From Mesorhizobium sp. M1E.F.Ca.ET.045.02.1.1 (lineage in GTDB: Bacteria; Pseudomonadota; Alphaproteobacteria; Rhizobiales; Rhizobiaceae), in assembly GCF_003952485.1 (NCBI RefSeq), contig NZ_CP034447.1, positions 5,656,501 through 5,720,500 on the forward strand: DNA of 64,000 bases, read 5' to 3'. Position 1 is the stretch's first letter; each line of letters opens with the position of its first letter. The position numbers and the translations under genes were made by a program. This document shows, in pieces, positions 9,687 through 17,955 of the stretch. The notes below the pieces were generated by a model. It worked only from the letters and a program-made list of their open reading frames with translations. It had not been told where the DNA came from and ran no database searches.

Positions 9687-9712
9687 AAAACGGCCTCTTC
9701 CGAGGCCGTTTT
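9687..9712 (-). terminator. Terminator of the OmpA-type lipoprotein gene
   Basis: An 11-bp stem, AAAACGGCCTC (9687-9697) with GAGGCCGTTTT (9702-9712), has loop TTCC. An A-rich flank at 9681-9690 gives the U-run when read on the minus strand, 36 bases past the lipoprotein stop. Confidence 0.88.
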
Positions 9713-9747
9713 GCTTGGTGGAGTTGATCCGCCGGAAGCGGTTCTTC

Positions 9748-10398
9748 TCAGGTGAGCGGCGAAAGCTGGATCTCGACCCGCCGGTTCTGAGCGCGGCCCT
9801 GAGCCGTCGCGTTGGACGCGATCGGGCGCGTCTTGCCGAAGCCGGTGACGGCGAAGCGGCGGGAATCGACGCCCTGGCCGGAGAGATAGTTGGCGACAGC
9901 AAGCGCGCGACGCTGCGACAGGTCGAAATTGTGCTCGTCGCCGCCGGTCGAATCGGTGTGGCCGAAGACGTCGACAGTGGTCTGGCGGAACTTGTTCAGC
10001 ACCAGCGCCACCGAGTTCAGCACCGGATAGAAGCCGGGCTTCACCGCGTCCTGGTCGACGTTGAAGGTGATGTCGGACGGCATGTTGAGGATGATCTGGT
10101 CGCCGCTGCGGGTGACGCTCACTCCGGTGCCCTGCAACTGACGACGGAGCTCAGCTTCGTTCTGGTCCATCGTCGCGCCGATCGCGCCGCCGGCAAGCGC
10201 GCCGATACCCGCGCCGATCAGCGCGTTGCGACGATCATTGCCGCCGGCCAGCAGACCGAGGCTGGCACCCGCCAGAGCGCCAAGGCCGGCACCGGCCGCC
10301 GTGTTGGAAATCTTCTGGTCGCCAGTATACGGATCGGTGGTGGTGCAGGCGCTCACGAGCACAGCCGTCGCCACGACGACGAGCACGGTCTTCTTCAT
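9748..10398 (-). CDS. OmpA-family outer-membrane lipoprotein
   Basis: 216 residues. A lipoprotein signal with lipobox LVSAC (Cys at about 18) is followed by a glycine-zipper region rich in GAGLGALAGA repeats (about 33-80). The C-terminal OmpA-like peptidoglycan-binding domain has VDVFGHTDSTGG, NFDLSQRRALAVANYL and RAQNRRVEIQL. The architecture matches YiaD-type lipoproteins that tie the outer membrane to peptidoglycan. The ATG at 10398 has AGGGA upstream. Monocistronic with its own terminator. Confidence 0.92.
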   Translation of the reverse strand: MKKTVLVVVATAVLVSACTTTDPYTGDQKISNTAAGAGLGALAGASLGLLAGGNDRRNALIGAGIGALAGGAIGATMDQNEAELRRQLQGTGVSVTRSGDQIILNMPSDITFNVDQDAVKPGFYPVLNSVALVLNKFRQTTVDVFGHTDSTGGDEHNFDLSQRRALAVANYLSGQGVDSRRFAVTGFGKTRPIASNATAQGRAQNRRVEIQLSPLT

Positions 10399-10500
10399 AA
10401 GATGGTCCCTCTCCAAATCGCGACCGTTGCGGCCGCGCCAAATCAGCCCTTCCGCACGCCTTGTAACATGAAATGCGGCAAAAAGCGGAACGGCAAAGCT

Positions 10501-10869
10501 CTACCAGAGGTTCTTGCCGTCGATCACCACCACTTCGACCTTGTCCAGGTCGAAATCGTCGAACAGGCGGGAGTTGACGCTGATTTTCGGGTTGTCGAAG
10601 TCGGGCTCACCGGTCGACCAGTCGGGGGTTTCGGTGAAGGTGCCGCAGCCGCAGACGGCGCAGAAGCCATGTTTGATGGTTTTCGAGCCCCAGCGGTAGA
10701 AGGATACGTTTTCAGGCGGGCTGGTGAGCTTGAATTGCGACGGGACGTAGTAGGCCCAGAGCGACCCGCGCTTGGAACAGAACGAGCAGGTGCATTGCGT
10801 CACGGTTTGCGGCGCTTGCGAAACCTCGAATGTCGTCGCCTTGCAATGGCAGCTTCCCTTGATGACCAT
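10501..10869 (-). CDS. GFA/CENP-V fold protein
   Basis: 122 residues of the glutathione-dependent formaldehyde-activating (GFA) fold. Zinc ligands are seen as GSCHCKATTFE near the N-terminus, QCTCSFCSKRG, and CAVCGCGTF around residue 70. Most members bind zinc and have no proven activity. ATG at 10869 with AGAGGAA upstream. A paralogue with the same fold lies about 0.8 kb upstream on the same strand. Confidence 0.85.
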   Translation of the reverse strand: MVIKGSCHCKATTFEVSQAPQTVTQCTCSFCSKRGSLWAYYVPSQFKLTSPPENVSFYRWGSKTIKHGFCAVCGCGTFTETPDWSTGEPDFDNPKISVNSRLFDDFDLDKVEVVVIDGKNLW

Positions 10870-11001
10870 GAACGCATTCCTCTTCGTTGTCCGCCGCCCT
10901 CCGCGGCAAGGCAACATAAAGAAACGCTACTGGCAACCGGCTGTCGGCAGGCTTGCCTGCCATCGCATCCCAGGAATGCAACTCTCAGAACGTCTCGTCG
11001 C

Positions 11002-11379
11002 TCAATAGGACCGCGGCGGCACGAACAGACAGATGGTCTTGCCGGCATCGAGGCCCGCCTGATGCGCGCACCAGTGGAATTCGCCGTCGGGCGAGTCCTT
11101 GACGCGCTTGTCGGTCATCGGAACGACCTCCCCCGTGCCGGCTATCACGTAACCCTCGGGCTTTTCCAGCACTTCGCCTGTGTGGGTCGTGCGGCAATCA
11201 TAGTTCGCGCAGCACGCGAATGGATAACTCCAGCCCTGCGGCATCGCAGCCGTGGGTTTGGCGTCGTGCGCGACGGCAGTGGCGGTCAGCATCACCGTCC
11301 CGACCGTGGCGAACAGGGAAAACAGGAGTCGGCCGGCCGGGCGAACGGCTCGGGCCGATCTTGACTTGGCAGCAGGCAT
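11002..11379 (-). CDS. Small exported cysteine-rich hypothetical protein
   Basis: 125 residues with a twin-basic N-terminus and hydrophobic signal segment (GRLLFSLFATVGTVMLTATAVA, cleavage near 38). The mature part is short: WSYPFACCANYDCRTT supplies three cysteines, and later ones lie in HWCAHQ and KTICLFVPP. A frame extends upstream to 11577, but AAAGGAA precedes the ATG at 11379 and the signal peptide fits that start. Similar short periplasmic proteins are common in rhizobia and unnamed. The cysteines suggest disulphides or metal binding. Confidence 0.75.
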   Translation of the reverse strand: MPAAKSRSARAVRPAGRLLFSLFATVGTVMLTATAVAHDAKPTAAMPQGWSYPFACCANYDCRTTHTGEVLEKPEGYVIAGTGEVVPMTDKRVKDSPDGEFHWCAHQAGLDAGKTICLFVPPRSY

Positions 11380-11667
11380 CGAAGCGTTCCTTTCGAGCAT
11401 CAAGCGTTTTTCCGCTTGCCCGTTCCCGGAACGTGTCTTCCCAGTGGCCGGATCGTCAGTCGCAGATATGCCGCGTCCGGCCATAAATGCTTCTATCCCC
11501 CAGCCCAAATGCTGAGCTGATTCCTTGGCCGGCGCAAGAAGTGGGCGCGCCCTCGGATCGCACCGGGGCTTCAGCATCGGCCACAGAAAAGGGTGCGCCG
11601 ACTTGGTTAACGAAGCCGGCGACCAGGGTGCCTAAGAACGAAATTCCGCTGACGGAGGTTCCGGCCG

Positions 11668-12072
11668 TCAGCCGGTGACATGTTCACGATATTGCGGCAG
11701 GTCGTCCGTAATCGTGAACCATGGCGCCTTGGAACCGACGAAGATGTGTGCATTCGGGCGAATGCTTGGATCGTCCATCAACGTCCCCATGGCGATATGG
11801 ACGTAGGCCCCCTCCCGCACCAATGAATAGAGCAGCGAGCCGCATTGCCCGCAATGCGCGTCGTGGCCGCTGGCATCGCCATAGATCAGCAATCCGTCGT
11901 CACCCGCGGTCAGGCGAAACTTGAGGCGCTCGATCCCGGCGAAAGGCTTGAAGGCGGAACCGGTGGTACGACGGCAGTTCGAGCAATGGCAATTGGCCGC
12001 GTAGGCGAATTCATCGGCCACCTCGTAGCGGACCGCGCCGCAGAAGCATTTTCCTGCAAGTGTTCGAACCAC
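11668..12072 (-). CDS. GFA family protein
   Basis: 134 residues, GFA/CENP-V fold: GKCFCGAVRYEV near the N-terminus, ANCHCSNCRRTTGSAF around residues 27-42 and HCGQCGSLLY near residue 95 provide the zinc cysteines. It starts with GTG at 12072 behind a strong GGAGGA ribosome binding site. It lies 33 bases downstream of prfB on the same strand, so it may be co-transcribed. The function of the fold is generally unproven. Confidence 0.9.
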   Translation of the reverse strand: MVRTLAGKCFCGAVRYEVADEFAYAANCHCSNCRRTTGSAFKPFAGIERLKFRLTAGDDGLLIYGDASGHDAHCGQCGSLLYSLVREGAYVHIAMGTLMDDPSIRPNAHIFVGSKAPWFTITDDLPQYREHVTG

Positions 12073-12105
12073 TGTCTCCTCCGTCGCAGTGATGCGCAGG
12101 GACCC

Positions 12106-13237
12106 TTAGTCCAGATCAGCCACCGCCTCGCCGGCGCCACCCTCGATGCGATGCGACAGCGAAGCTTCCATGAACTCGTCGAGGTCGCCGTCAAGCACGC
12201 TTGACGGGCTGGTGTTTTCGACGCCGGTGCGCAGATCCTTCACCAGCTGATAGGGCTGCAGCACGTAGGAACGGATCTGGTGGCCCCAGCCGATATCGCT
12301 CTTCGAAGCCTCGGTGGCGTTCGCCACGGCCTCGCGCTTCTTCAGCTCTTCTTCGTAGAGCCGGGAGCGCAGCATCTCCCACGCCTTGGCGCGGTTCTTG
12401 TGCTGCGAGCGTTCGGCCTGGCAGGCAACCGCGATGCCGGTCGCGAGATGGGTGATGCGAACCGCCGAGTCGGTCGTATTGACGTGCTGGCCGCCGGAAC
12501 CGGAGGAACGATAGGTGTCGATGCGCACGTCGGATTCGGAGACGTTGATCTCGATCGTGTCGTCGATGACCGGATAGACCCAGACGCTCGCGAAGGAGGT
12601 GTGGCGGCGCGCATTGCTGTCATAAGGCGAGATGCGCACCAGGCGATGAACGCCGGATTCCGTCTTCAACCAGCCATAGGCGTTGTGGCCCTTGATCAGC
12701 ACGGTGGCGGACTTGATGCCAGCCTCTTCGCCTTCATGGACTTCCAGTACCTCGACCTTGAAGCGGCGCCGTTCGGCCCAGCGCGTATACATGCGCAAAA
12801 GCATCGAGGCCCAGTCCTGGCTCTCGGTGCCGCCGGCGCCGGCATGGATTTCGAGATAGGTGTCGTTGGCGTCGGCCTCGCCCGACAGCAGCGTCTCGAC
12901 CTGGCGGGCCTTGGCCTCGCCCTGCATCGACCGCAATGCGGCTTCGGCTTCGGCGACGACGCTTTGGTCGCCCTCTTCCTCGCCAAGCTCGATCAGGCCG
13001 ATATTGTCTTCGAGCGCCTGGGTCAGTCCTTTAACGGCTGCGATGCCGTCCTCGAGTTCCTGGCGTTCCCGCATCAGCTTCTGCGCTTCGATCGGATCAT
13101 TCCAGAGGCTGGAATCCTCGGCGCGGACGTTCAGGTATTCAAGCCGCTTGATGGCCTGATCCCAGTCAAAGATGCCTCCTCAGCAGGGTTATCGCCTGCC
13201 TGATCTCGTCGACAATGTTGAGCGTTTCCGCGCGCAT
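12106..13237 (-). CDS. prfB: Peptide chain release factor 2, with programmed +1 frameshift
   Basis: Recognises UGA and UAA stop codons and triggers peptide release. Translation starts at the ATG at 13237, reads 23 codons to CTT (13171-13169), meets an in-frame TGA (13168-13166), and must slip +1 to continue at GAC (13167), ending at 12106: 376 residues, the usual length. The slippery CTTTGAC is preceded at 3 bases by an AGGAGG Shine-Dalgarno-like stimulator (13180-13175), as in the classical RF2 site. Visible motifs: [14 protein letters not shown], the SPF-type tripeptide region, and [14 protein letters not shown] with the catalytic GGQ. The conserved site argues against a sequencing error. 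Confidence 0.95.
13165..13180 (-). promoter_or_regulatory. prfB programmed frameshift site
   Basis: Minus strand: AGGAGG, CAT, CTT, TGA, C. The Shine-Dalgarno-like hexamer three bases before the CTT shift codon pulls the ribosome forward one base when RF2 is scarce and the UGA is read slowly. This makes RF2 synthesis self-regulating. Confidence 0.93.
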
Positions 13238-13317
13238 GGTTTTGGGTTCTGTCCTGTTGTTCTGCTTCTTGTCCGGAATAGGCGCGATACATAGGCACGG
13301 CACCGCCGCCTGTAAAG

Positions 13318-13353
13318 CGAAATGGGCCGGCGGTATTTTGCCGGCCCATTTCG
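13318..13353 (-). terminator. Strong hairpin after the PBP1A gene
   Basis: Perfect 14-bp stem CGAAATGGGCCGGC (13318-13331) with GCCGGCCCATTTCG (13340-13353) and an 8-base loop, 14 bases past the PBP1A stop and about 80 bases before prfB. The flanking U-run on the minus strand is short (CTTTACA), so termination may be partial. Confidence 0.75.
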
Positions 13354-13366
13354 AAATCGGGAAATC

Positions 13367-15823
13367 TTAGTAGAGGCCGCCGCCGCCGTCCTGGATGGCC
13401 TGATTGGCCTGCGGCGACAACCCGGCACCGGAGCCGTTGGAGCCGTCGGCGCCCATGCCGATGACCCAATAGCTGTCGGCCGGGCCGGTGCCGGGCTTGA
13501 ACGCCTCGATAATGGTGTTGGGATCGCCCTCTGCAGCACGCATGCCGGTCTTGCGGTTGATGGCGATCAGCTTCATGCCTTCCGGAACCTGGAAGTCGAC
13601 ATTCGGCGTGCCGTCCAATGCCACGCGCATGAAATCCTTGAAGATCGGCGCAGCCAGACCACCACCGGTGGCGCCCTTGCCGAGGCCGCGCGGCGTGTCG
13701 TAGCCCATGTAGAGACCGACGACGAGGTTCGGCGTGAAGCCGATGAACCAGGCGTCTTTCTCGTCGTTGGTCGTGCCGGTCTTGCCGGCGATGTGGCGGC
13801 CGAGCTCGGCGATGGTGGCGCCCGTGCCGCGCTGCACGACGCCTTCCATCATCGAGGTGATCTGGTAGGCGGTCATCGGATCGAGCACCTGCTCGGAATT
13901 GTCGACCAGTTCCGGCTCGGACTGGTTCTTCCATTCGCTGGCGTTGCAGCCTTGGCAGCCGCGTTCATCCTGCTTGAAGACGGTCTTGCCGTAGCGATCC
14001 TGGATGCGGTCGATCAGCGACGGTTTGATCGACTTGCCGCCATTGGCCATGATCGAATAGGCCGACACCATGCGCATGACCGTCGTCTCGCCGGAGCCCA
14101 GTGCCATCGGCAGATATGGCGCCAGATGGTCGTAGACGCCGAAGCGTTCGGCATATTCGACCACCAGTTTCATACCCATGTCATTGGCGAGCCTCACCGT
14201 CATCAGGTTGCGCGACTTCTCGATGCCGGAGCGCAACGTGGCCGGGCCTGCGACCGTGCCGTCATAGTTCTTCGGCGTCCAGGTCGTGTTGCCGCTCTGG
14301 ATCGTGATCGGGCCGTCCATGATCACGGAGGCCGGCGTGTAGCCGTTATCGAGCGCCGCCGAATAGACGATCGGCTTGAACGAGGAGCCCGGCTGGCGCA
14401 TCGCCTGCGTCGCGCGGTTGAACTCCGACTGCGCGTAGGAGAAGCCGCCGACCATGGCCAGCACGCGCCCGGTATGCGGGTCCATGGCGACCAGGCCGCC
14501 TTCGACTTCGGGCACCTGGCGCAGGCTGTAGGTATTGTCTGAGCCGTCGTTCTTCTGCACGAAAATGACATCGCCTGGCTCCAGCACCTCCGCCGGAGAT
14601 TTCGCCCTGACGGACTTGCCGTTGACGAAGTGGCGCATGGCGAAGCCCATGTCGTCCTTGGCGACAGTTCCCTCAACGCGGTCCTTGACGAGGTCCCCGG
14701 AGACCTGCCGCGCCGGCTGAATGCCGATAGTCAATCCGTCGGCGGAACTGTCGAGCACGACGGCGAGCGTCCATTCCGGCACGTCCTCCAGGCCCTTGAC
14801 GGCGCCGAGCGGAACGCCCCAATCGCCGGAAATATCGATATGGGTCACCGGTCCGCGATAGCCGCGCAGCGTGTCGTATTTCAGCAGCCCGTTCTGCATC
14901 GCCTTGCGGGCGATCAACTGGATCTTCGGATCGAGCGTCGTGCGCACCGACAGGCCGCCCTCATAGAGCGCGTTCTCGCCGTAGCGGGCGATGATCTGGC
15001 GGCGCACCTCCTCGGTGAAAAACTCGCCCGCGAACAGATAGGAGCCGTTGCGGCGCGGCTTCACGCCGAGCGGCTCGGCCTTGGCCTTGTCGCCTTCCTC
15101 GCGGGTGACGTAGCCGTTCTCGACCATCTGGTCGATGACCCAGTTGCGGCGCTCCAGAGCGCGGTCGGCATGCTTGAAGGGATGATAGTTGTTGGGGCCC
15201 TTGGGCAGCGAAGCGAGATAGGCGGCCTCGGCGACGGTCAGCTCGTTGACCGACTTGTCGAAATAGGTGAGCGCCGCGCCCGCCACGCCATAGGCGCCGA
15301 AGCCGAAGAATATCTCGTTGAGATAGAGTTCGAGGATGCGGTCCTTCGAATAGGCCTGCTCGATGCGGAAGGCCAGGATCATCTCCTTGATCTTGCGCTC
15401 ATAGGTCTGGTCTGAAGTGAGCAGGAAGTTCTTCGCCACCTGCTGCGTGATCGTCGAGGCGCCGACCTGGCGCCTGCCGGAGCCGAGATTCTGCAGATTG
15501 ACGATGATGGCGCGGCCAAGGCCGGTGATGTCGATGCCGGGGTGGTTGTAGAAGTTCTTGTCCTCGGCCGACATGAAGGCGGCCTTGACGCGATCCGGGA
15601 TCGCCTGGATCGGCAAATAGAGACGCCGCTCGCGCGCGTATTCGGCCATCAGCGAACCGTCCGACGCATGGATGCGCGTCGTCACCGGCGGCTCGTATTT
15701 GGCCAGAACTTCGTAGTCGGGCAGATCCTTCGTCAGATGGCCGATGTAGATGGCCAGGCCGGCAGCGACCAGCAGCGCCAGCGTCGTGCCGATGCCGAAG
15801 AAATAGCCGATGAGACGAATCAT
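13367..15823 (-). CDS. mrcA: Penicillin-binding protein 1A, bifunctional
   Basis: 818 residues; polymerises and cross-links peptidoglycan at the inner membrane. One N-terminal helix (about 8-27) anchors it. The GT51 glycosyltransferase domain shows SAEDKNFYNHPG with the catalytic glutamate, GASTITQQVAKN and RKIKEMILAFRIE. An OB-like insert follows. The transpeptidase domain has the active serine in RQPGSSFKPIVY, SRN in IEKSRNLMTV, and KTGTTND. GGAG precedes the ATG. It lies downstream of the amidase gene on the same strand with a ~230 bp gap, forming a cell-wall pair. Confidence 0.95.
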   Translation of the reverse strand: MIRLIGYFFGIGTTLALLVAAGLAIYIGHLTKDLPDYEVLAKYEPPVTTRIHASDGSLMAEYARERRLYLPIQAIPDRVKAAFMSAEDKNFYNHPGIDITGLGRAIIVNLQNLGSGRRQVGASTITQQVAKNFLLTSDQTYERKIKEMILAFRIEQAYSKDRILELYLNEIFFGFGAYGVAGAALTYFDKSVNELTVAEAAYLASLPKGPNNYHPFKHADRALERRNWVIDQMVENGYVTREEGDKAKAEPLGVKPRRNGSYLFAGEFFTEEVRRQIIARYGENALYEGGLSVRTTLDPKIQLIARKAMQNGLLKYDTLRGYRGPVTHIDISGDWGVPLGAVKGLEDVPEWTLAVVLDSSADGLTIGIQPARQVSGDLVKDRVEGTVAKDDMGFAMRHFVNGKSVRAKSPAEVLEPGDVIFVQKNDGSDNTYSLRQVPEVEGGLVAMDPHTGRVLAMVGGFSYAQSEFNRATQAMRQPGSSFKPIVYSAALDNGYTPASVIMDGPITIQSGNTTWTPKNYDGTVAGPATLRSGIEKSRNLMTVRLANDMGMKLVVEYAERFGVYDHLAPYLPMALGSGETTVMRMVSAYSIMANGGKSIKPSLIDRIQDRYGKTVFKQDERGCQGCNASEWKNQSEPELVDNSEQVLDPMTAYQITSMMEGVVQRGTGATIAELGRHIAGKTGTTNDEKDAWFIGFTPNLVVGLYMGYDTPRGLGKGATGGGLAAPIFKDFMRVALDGTPNVDFQVPEGMKLIAINRKTGMRAAEGDPNTIIEAFKPGTGPADSYWVIGMGADGSNGSGAGLSPQANQAIQDGGGGLY

Positions 15824-16054
15824 GCCCGCTCCAGTCCGAGGTTCGGGATTTTCCTAAACGAAGCCGACAGTCGCGCAAGCTTCACGGGGCGGTCCCAATC
15901 CGCAACGAAAACCCATGTCGCGACCATGTGGACAAAATACGGCAGCGCGAAATTTCAGGACTCGTTCCGCGGAATAATAACGCTACGTGTCGTCGTCGCG
16001 CAACGCCGCTTGTGGTTGCAGGACGACTCTTGGTTGCGGGCGGGAGCAGCCCCG

Positions 16055-17311
16055 TCAACCACCGGTCCCGGTTCCGGCTTTCGCCGCGGCAAACAGGGCA
16101 ACGGCATTGGTTATGCTTTGCGCCGCCTTGCCACGCCAGTCGGCGCTGAGGAGTTGCGCCTCGTCCTTGCTGTTGGAGAGATAGCCGAGCTCGACCAATA
16201 CGGAGGGAACGTCGGGCGCCTTCAGCACCTTGAAGCCCGCCGAACGCTGTGGATTGTTGATCAGGCCGACGCTGGTCGACAACTGGCCGACCAGCGTGTG
16301 GGCAAAGCTCATCGAGAAGCCGTGCGTCTCGCGGCGGATCAGGTCGATCAGGATGTCGGTGACCTCCTTGTTGTCGTTCTCGATCTTCATGCCGGCGAAC
16401 TGGTCGGACAGGTTTTCGCGATCGGCGAGTGCCTGGGCTTCGGGATCGGAGGCCTTGTCGGAGAGCGTGTAGACGGTGGCGCCGCGGAGGCCCTTGACGG
16501 CAATCGTGTCGGCATGGATGGAGATCAGAAGATCGGCTTCGTGCTGGCGGGCGATGCGCACGCGGTCGTCAAGCGTGAGGTAAACGTCGTTCTCCCGCGT
16601 CATGTACACTTCGTATCTGCCGACCGCGGCCAGCTTGTCGCGCAATTCGGTGGCGAAGGCGAGCGTGACATCCTTCTCGACCGTGCCTGAGGCGCTCTCC
16701 GCGCCGCCGTCGACGCCGCCGTGGCCGGGGTCGACGACCACGGTGAAGCGGTGGCCGGGCGCCGAGATCGGCCCGGTGCCGACCCGGCCGCCCTTGTCGG
16801 CGGAAACGGTCGAGCCGGTCGTCAGCGACTGGTTGGCGAGGGCTTCGTCGAATTCCCGTTCCGACGCGGCCGACATGTCGATGGCGATGCGATAGCCGTT
16901 GCCGTCATCATTCTTCAGCACGTCGAGCTTGTCGACGGCGAACGGCCCCTTGCCGGTGAGGATCAGCCGCGAACCCTTACCCTGGTCGCCGAAGCGAACG
17001 GCGCGCACCAGGCCGCGCGGCTTCACATCCTTGGCGTAGAGGGCGAATCGCGTACGCGGCAGATCGACGACAAGGCGGTTGGGGCCGCGCAGCAGGAACC
17101 ATTTCACATCCGGCTCGCGGTCGAAGGTCATGACGATGCGCATCTTGGTGGCGTCGCCGGCCATCTTGTAGCCGGTCGCGCCAAGCAACCCATCGGCCCG
17201 CGAGGAGGCGGTCAGCCCAAGCAGGACCGCCAGCAGGAAAAGCGTCTTTGTCACGAGTTGGAGATGCCCAGCGGCGCCACGGCCCTTGTCTGCGGTGCCT
17301 GCCAGTCCCAT
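16055..17311 (-). CDS. amiC: N-acetylmuramoyl-L-alanine amidase with AMIN domain
   Basis: 418 residues. A signal segment (LVTKTLFLLAVLLGLTASSRA) is followed by an AMIN domain (about 45-150, with RIVMTFDREPDVKWFLL) that targets the septum. An Amidase_3 domain has zinc ligands in VVDPGHGGVDGGA, EKDVTLAFA and ISIHADT, and the catalytic glutamate in VLVELGYLSN. It cleaves stem peptides from glycan strands during daughter-cell separation. The ATG at 17311 leaves 19 residues before the hydrophobic core; a GTG at 17254 is an alternative start. Divergent from rne. Confidence 0.92.
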   Translation of the reverse strand: MGLAGTADKGRGAAGHLQLVTKTLFLLAVLLGLTASSRADGLLGATGYKMAGDATKMRIVMTFDREPDVKWFLLRGPNRLVVDLPRTRFALYAKDVKPRGLVRAVRFGDQGKGSRLILTGKGPFAVDKLDVLKNDDGNGYRIAIDMSAASEREFDEALANQSLTTGSTVSADKGGRVGTGPISAPGHRFTVVVDPGHGGVDGGAESASGTVEKDVTLAFATELRDKLAAVGRYEVYMTRENDVYLTLDDRVRIARQHEADLLISIHADTIAVKGLRGATVYTLSDKASDPEAQALADRENLSDQFAGMKIENDNKEVTDILIDLIRRETHGFSMSFAHTLVGQLSTSVGLINNPQRSAGFKVLKAPDVPSVLVELGYLSNSKDEAQLLSADWRGKAAQSITNAVALFAAAKAGTGTGG

Positions 17312-17955
17312 CTCTTGTCCGTCGCTCCCGGTTTGGCGCCTTGCGCCGGGTCGTTTCGCAGAAGGCCTGTCTGGCAGCCAACTCGATTAACAATTGGTAT
17401 CCAGAGAAGGTTAACCAAGCCTTTTCGTGTAGCAAATGGAGCGACCTTCCCCAACGGAAGCGCTTTTTGCCGGCATCCGAAATCGGGGTTGCCTTCCACC
17501 CCGCCAAATCATAAAAGCGACATTGGATCACTGCAATCCTGGAACCGCCCGCCTCTGCAGTTCCCGCCAAGGGTAAGATGTGAAGGCGGCTCCTTTCGCT
17601 TCCGGGCTTCAGGTGATCGCGACGATTTTCGCAGGCGTGCTCCCGTGGCGGGGGAATCGCCTGTGCGATGAAAACGGCCGGGATGTCCCGCGCCGGCTCC
17701 GTGTGAGCAAACAAGCTGGTCCGGCTAAGCCCGGGCTTTGGTTCAAAAGGTTCTGCTGGGTGCCGATGGCTTCAAGCGCAATCATGGAAAGGTCCGCATC
17801 GAACCGCGCCATTGTGGCTGCGGGCGGCACCGCCATCGCGTTGAAGCAGCGGCCGGCGGACATTCAATTATCCGGCATCCACACAAATCCAGGCACACAG
17901 CGGCGGGGTCTGCCCCGCCAGCTGCGGCTGATGGCTGCCGGGAGGAAACGAAATA
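17312..17955 (+). promoter_or_regulatory. Long rne leader and amiC-rne divergent promoter region
   Basis: The 644 bp between the divergent amiC and rne genes holds no supported gene. A stable hairpin GGCGGGG (17902-17908) with CCCCGCC (17913-17919) lies 36 bases before the rne ATG, and a GGAGGAAACG ribosome binding site follows. RNase E mRNAs in other bacteria carry long leaders used for autoregulated decay; a similar role here is inferred from length and structure. I could not assign a confident -35/-10 pair. Confidence 0.5.

Noticed and set aside
13165..13171. Frameshift in prfB as a sequencing error or pseudogene
   Set aside because: The CTTTGAC plus AGGAGG arrangement is the conserved programmed site and the joined length is normal.
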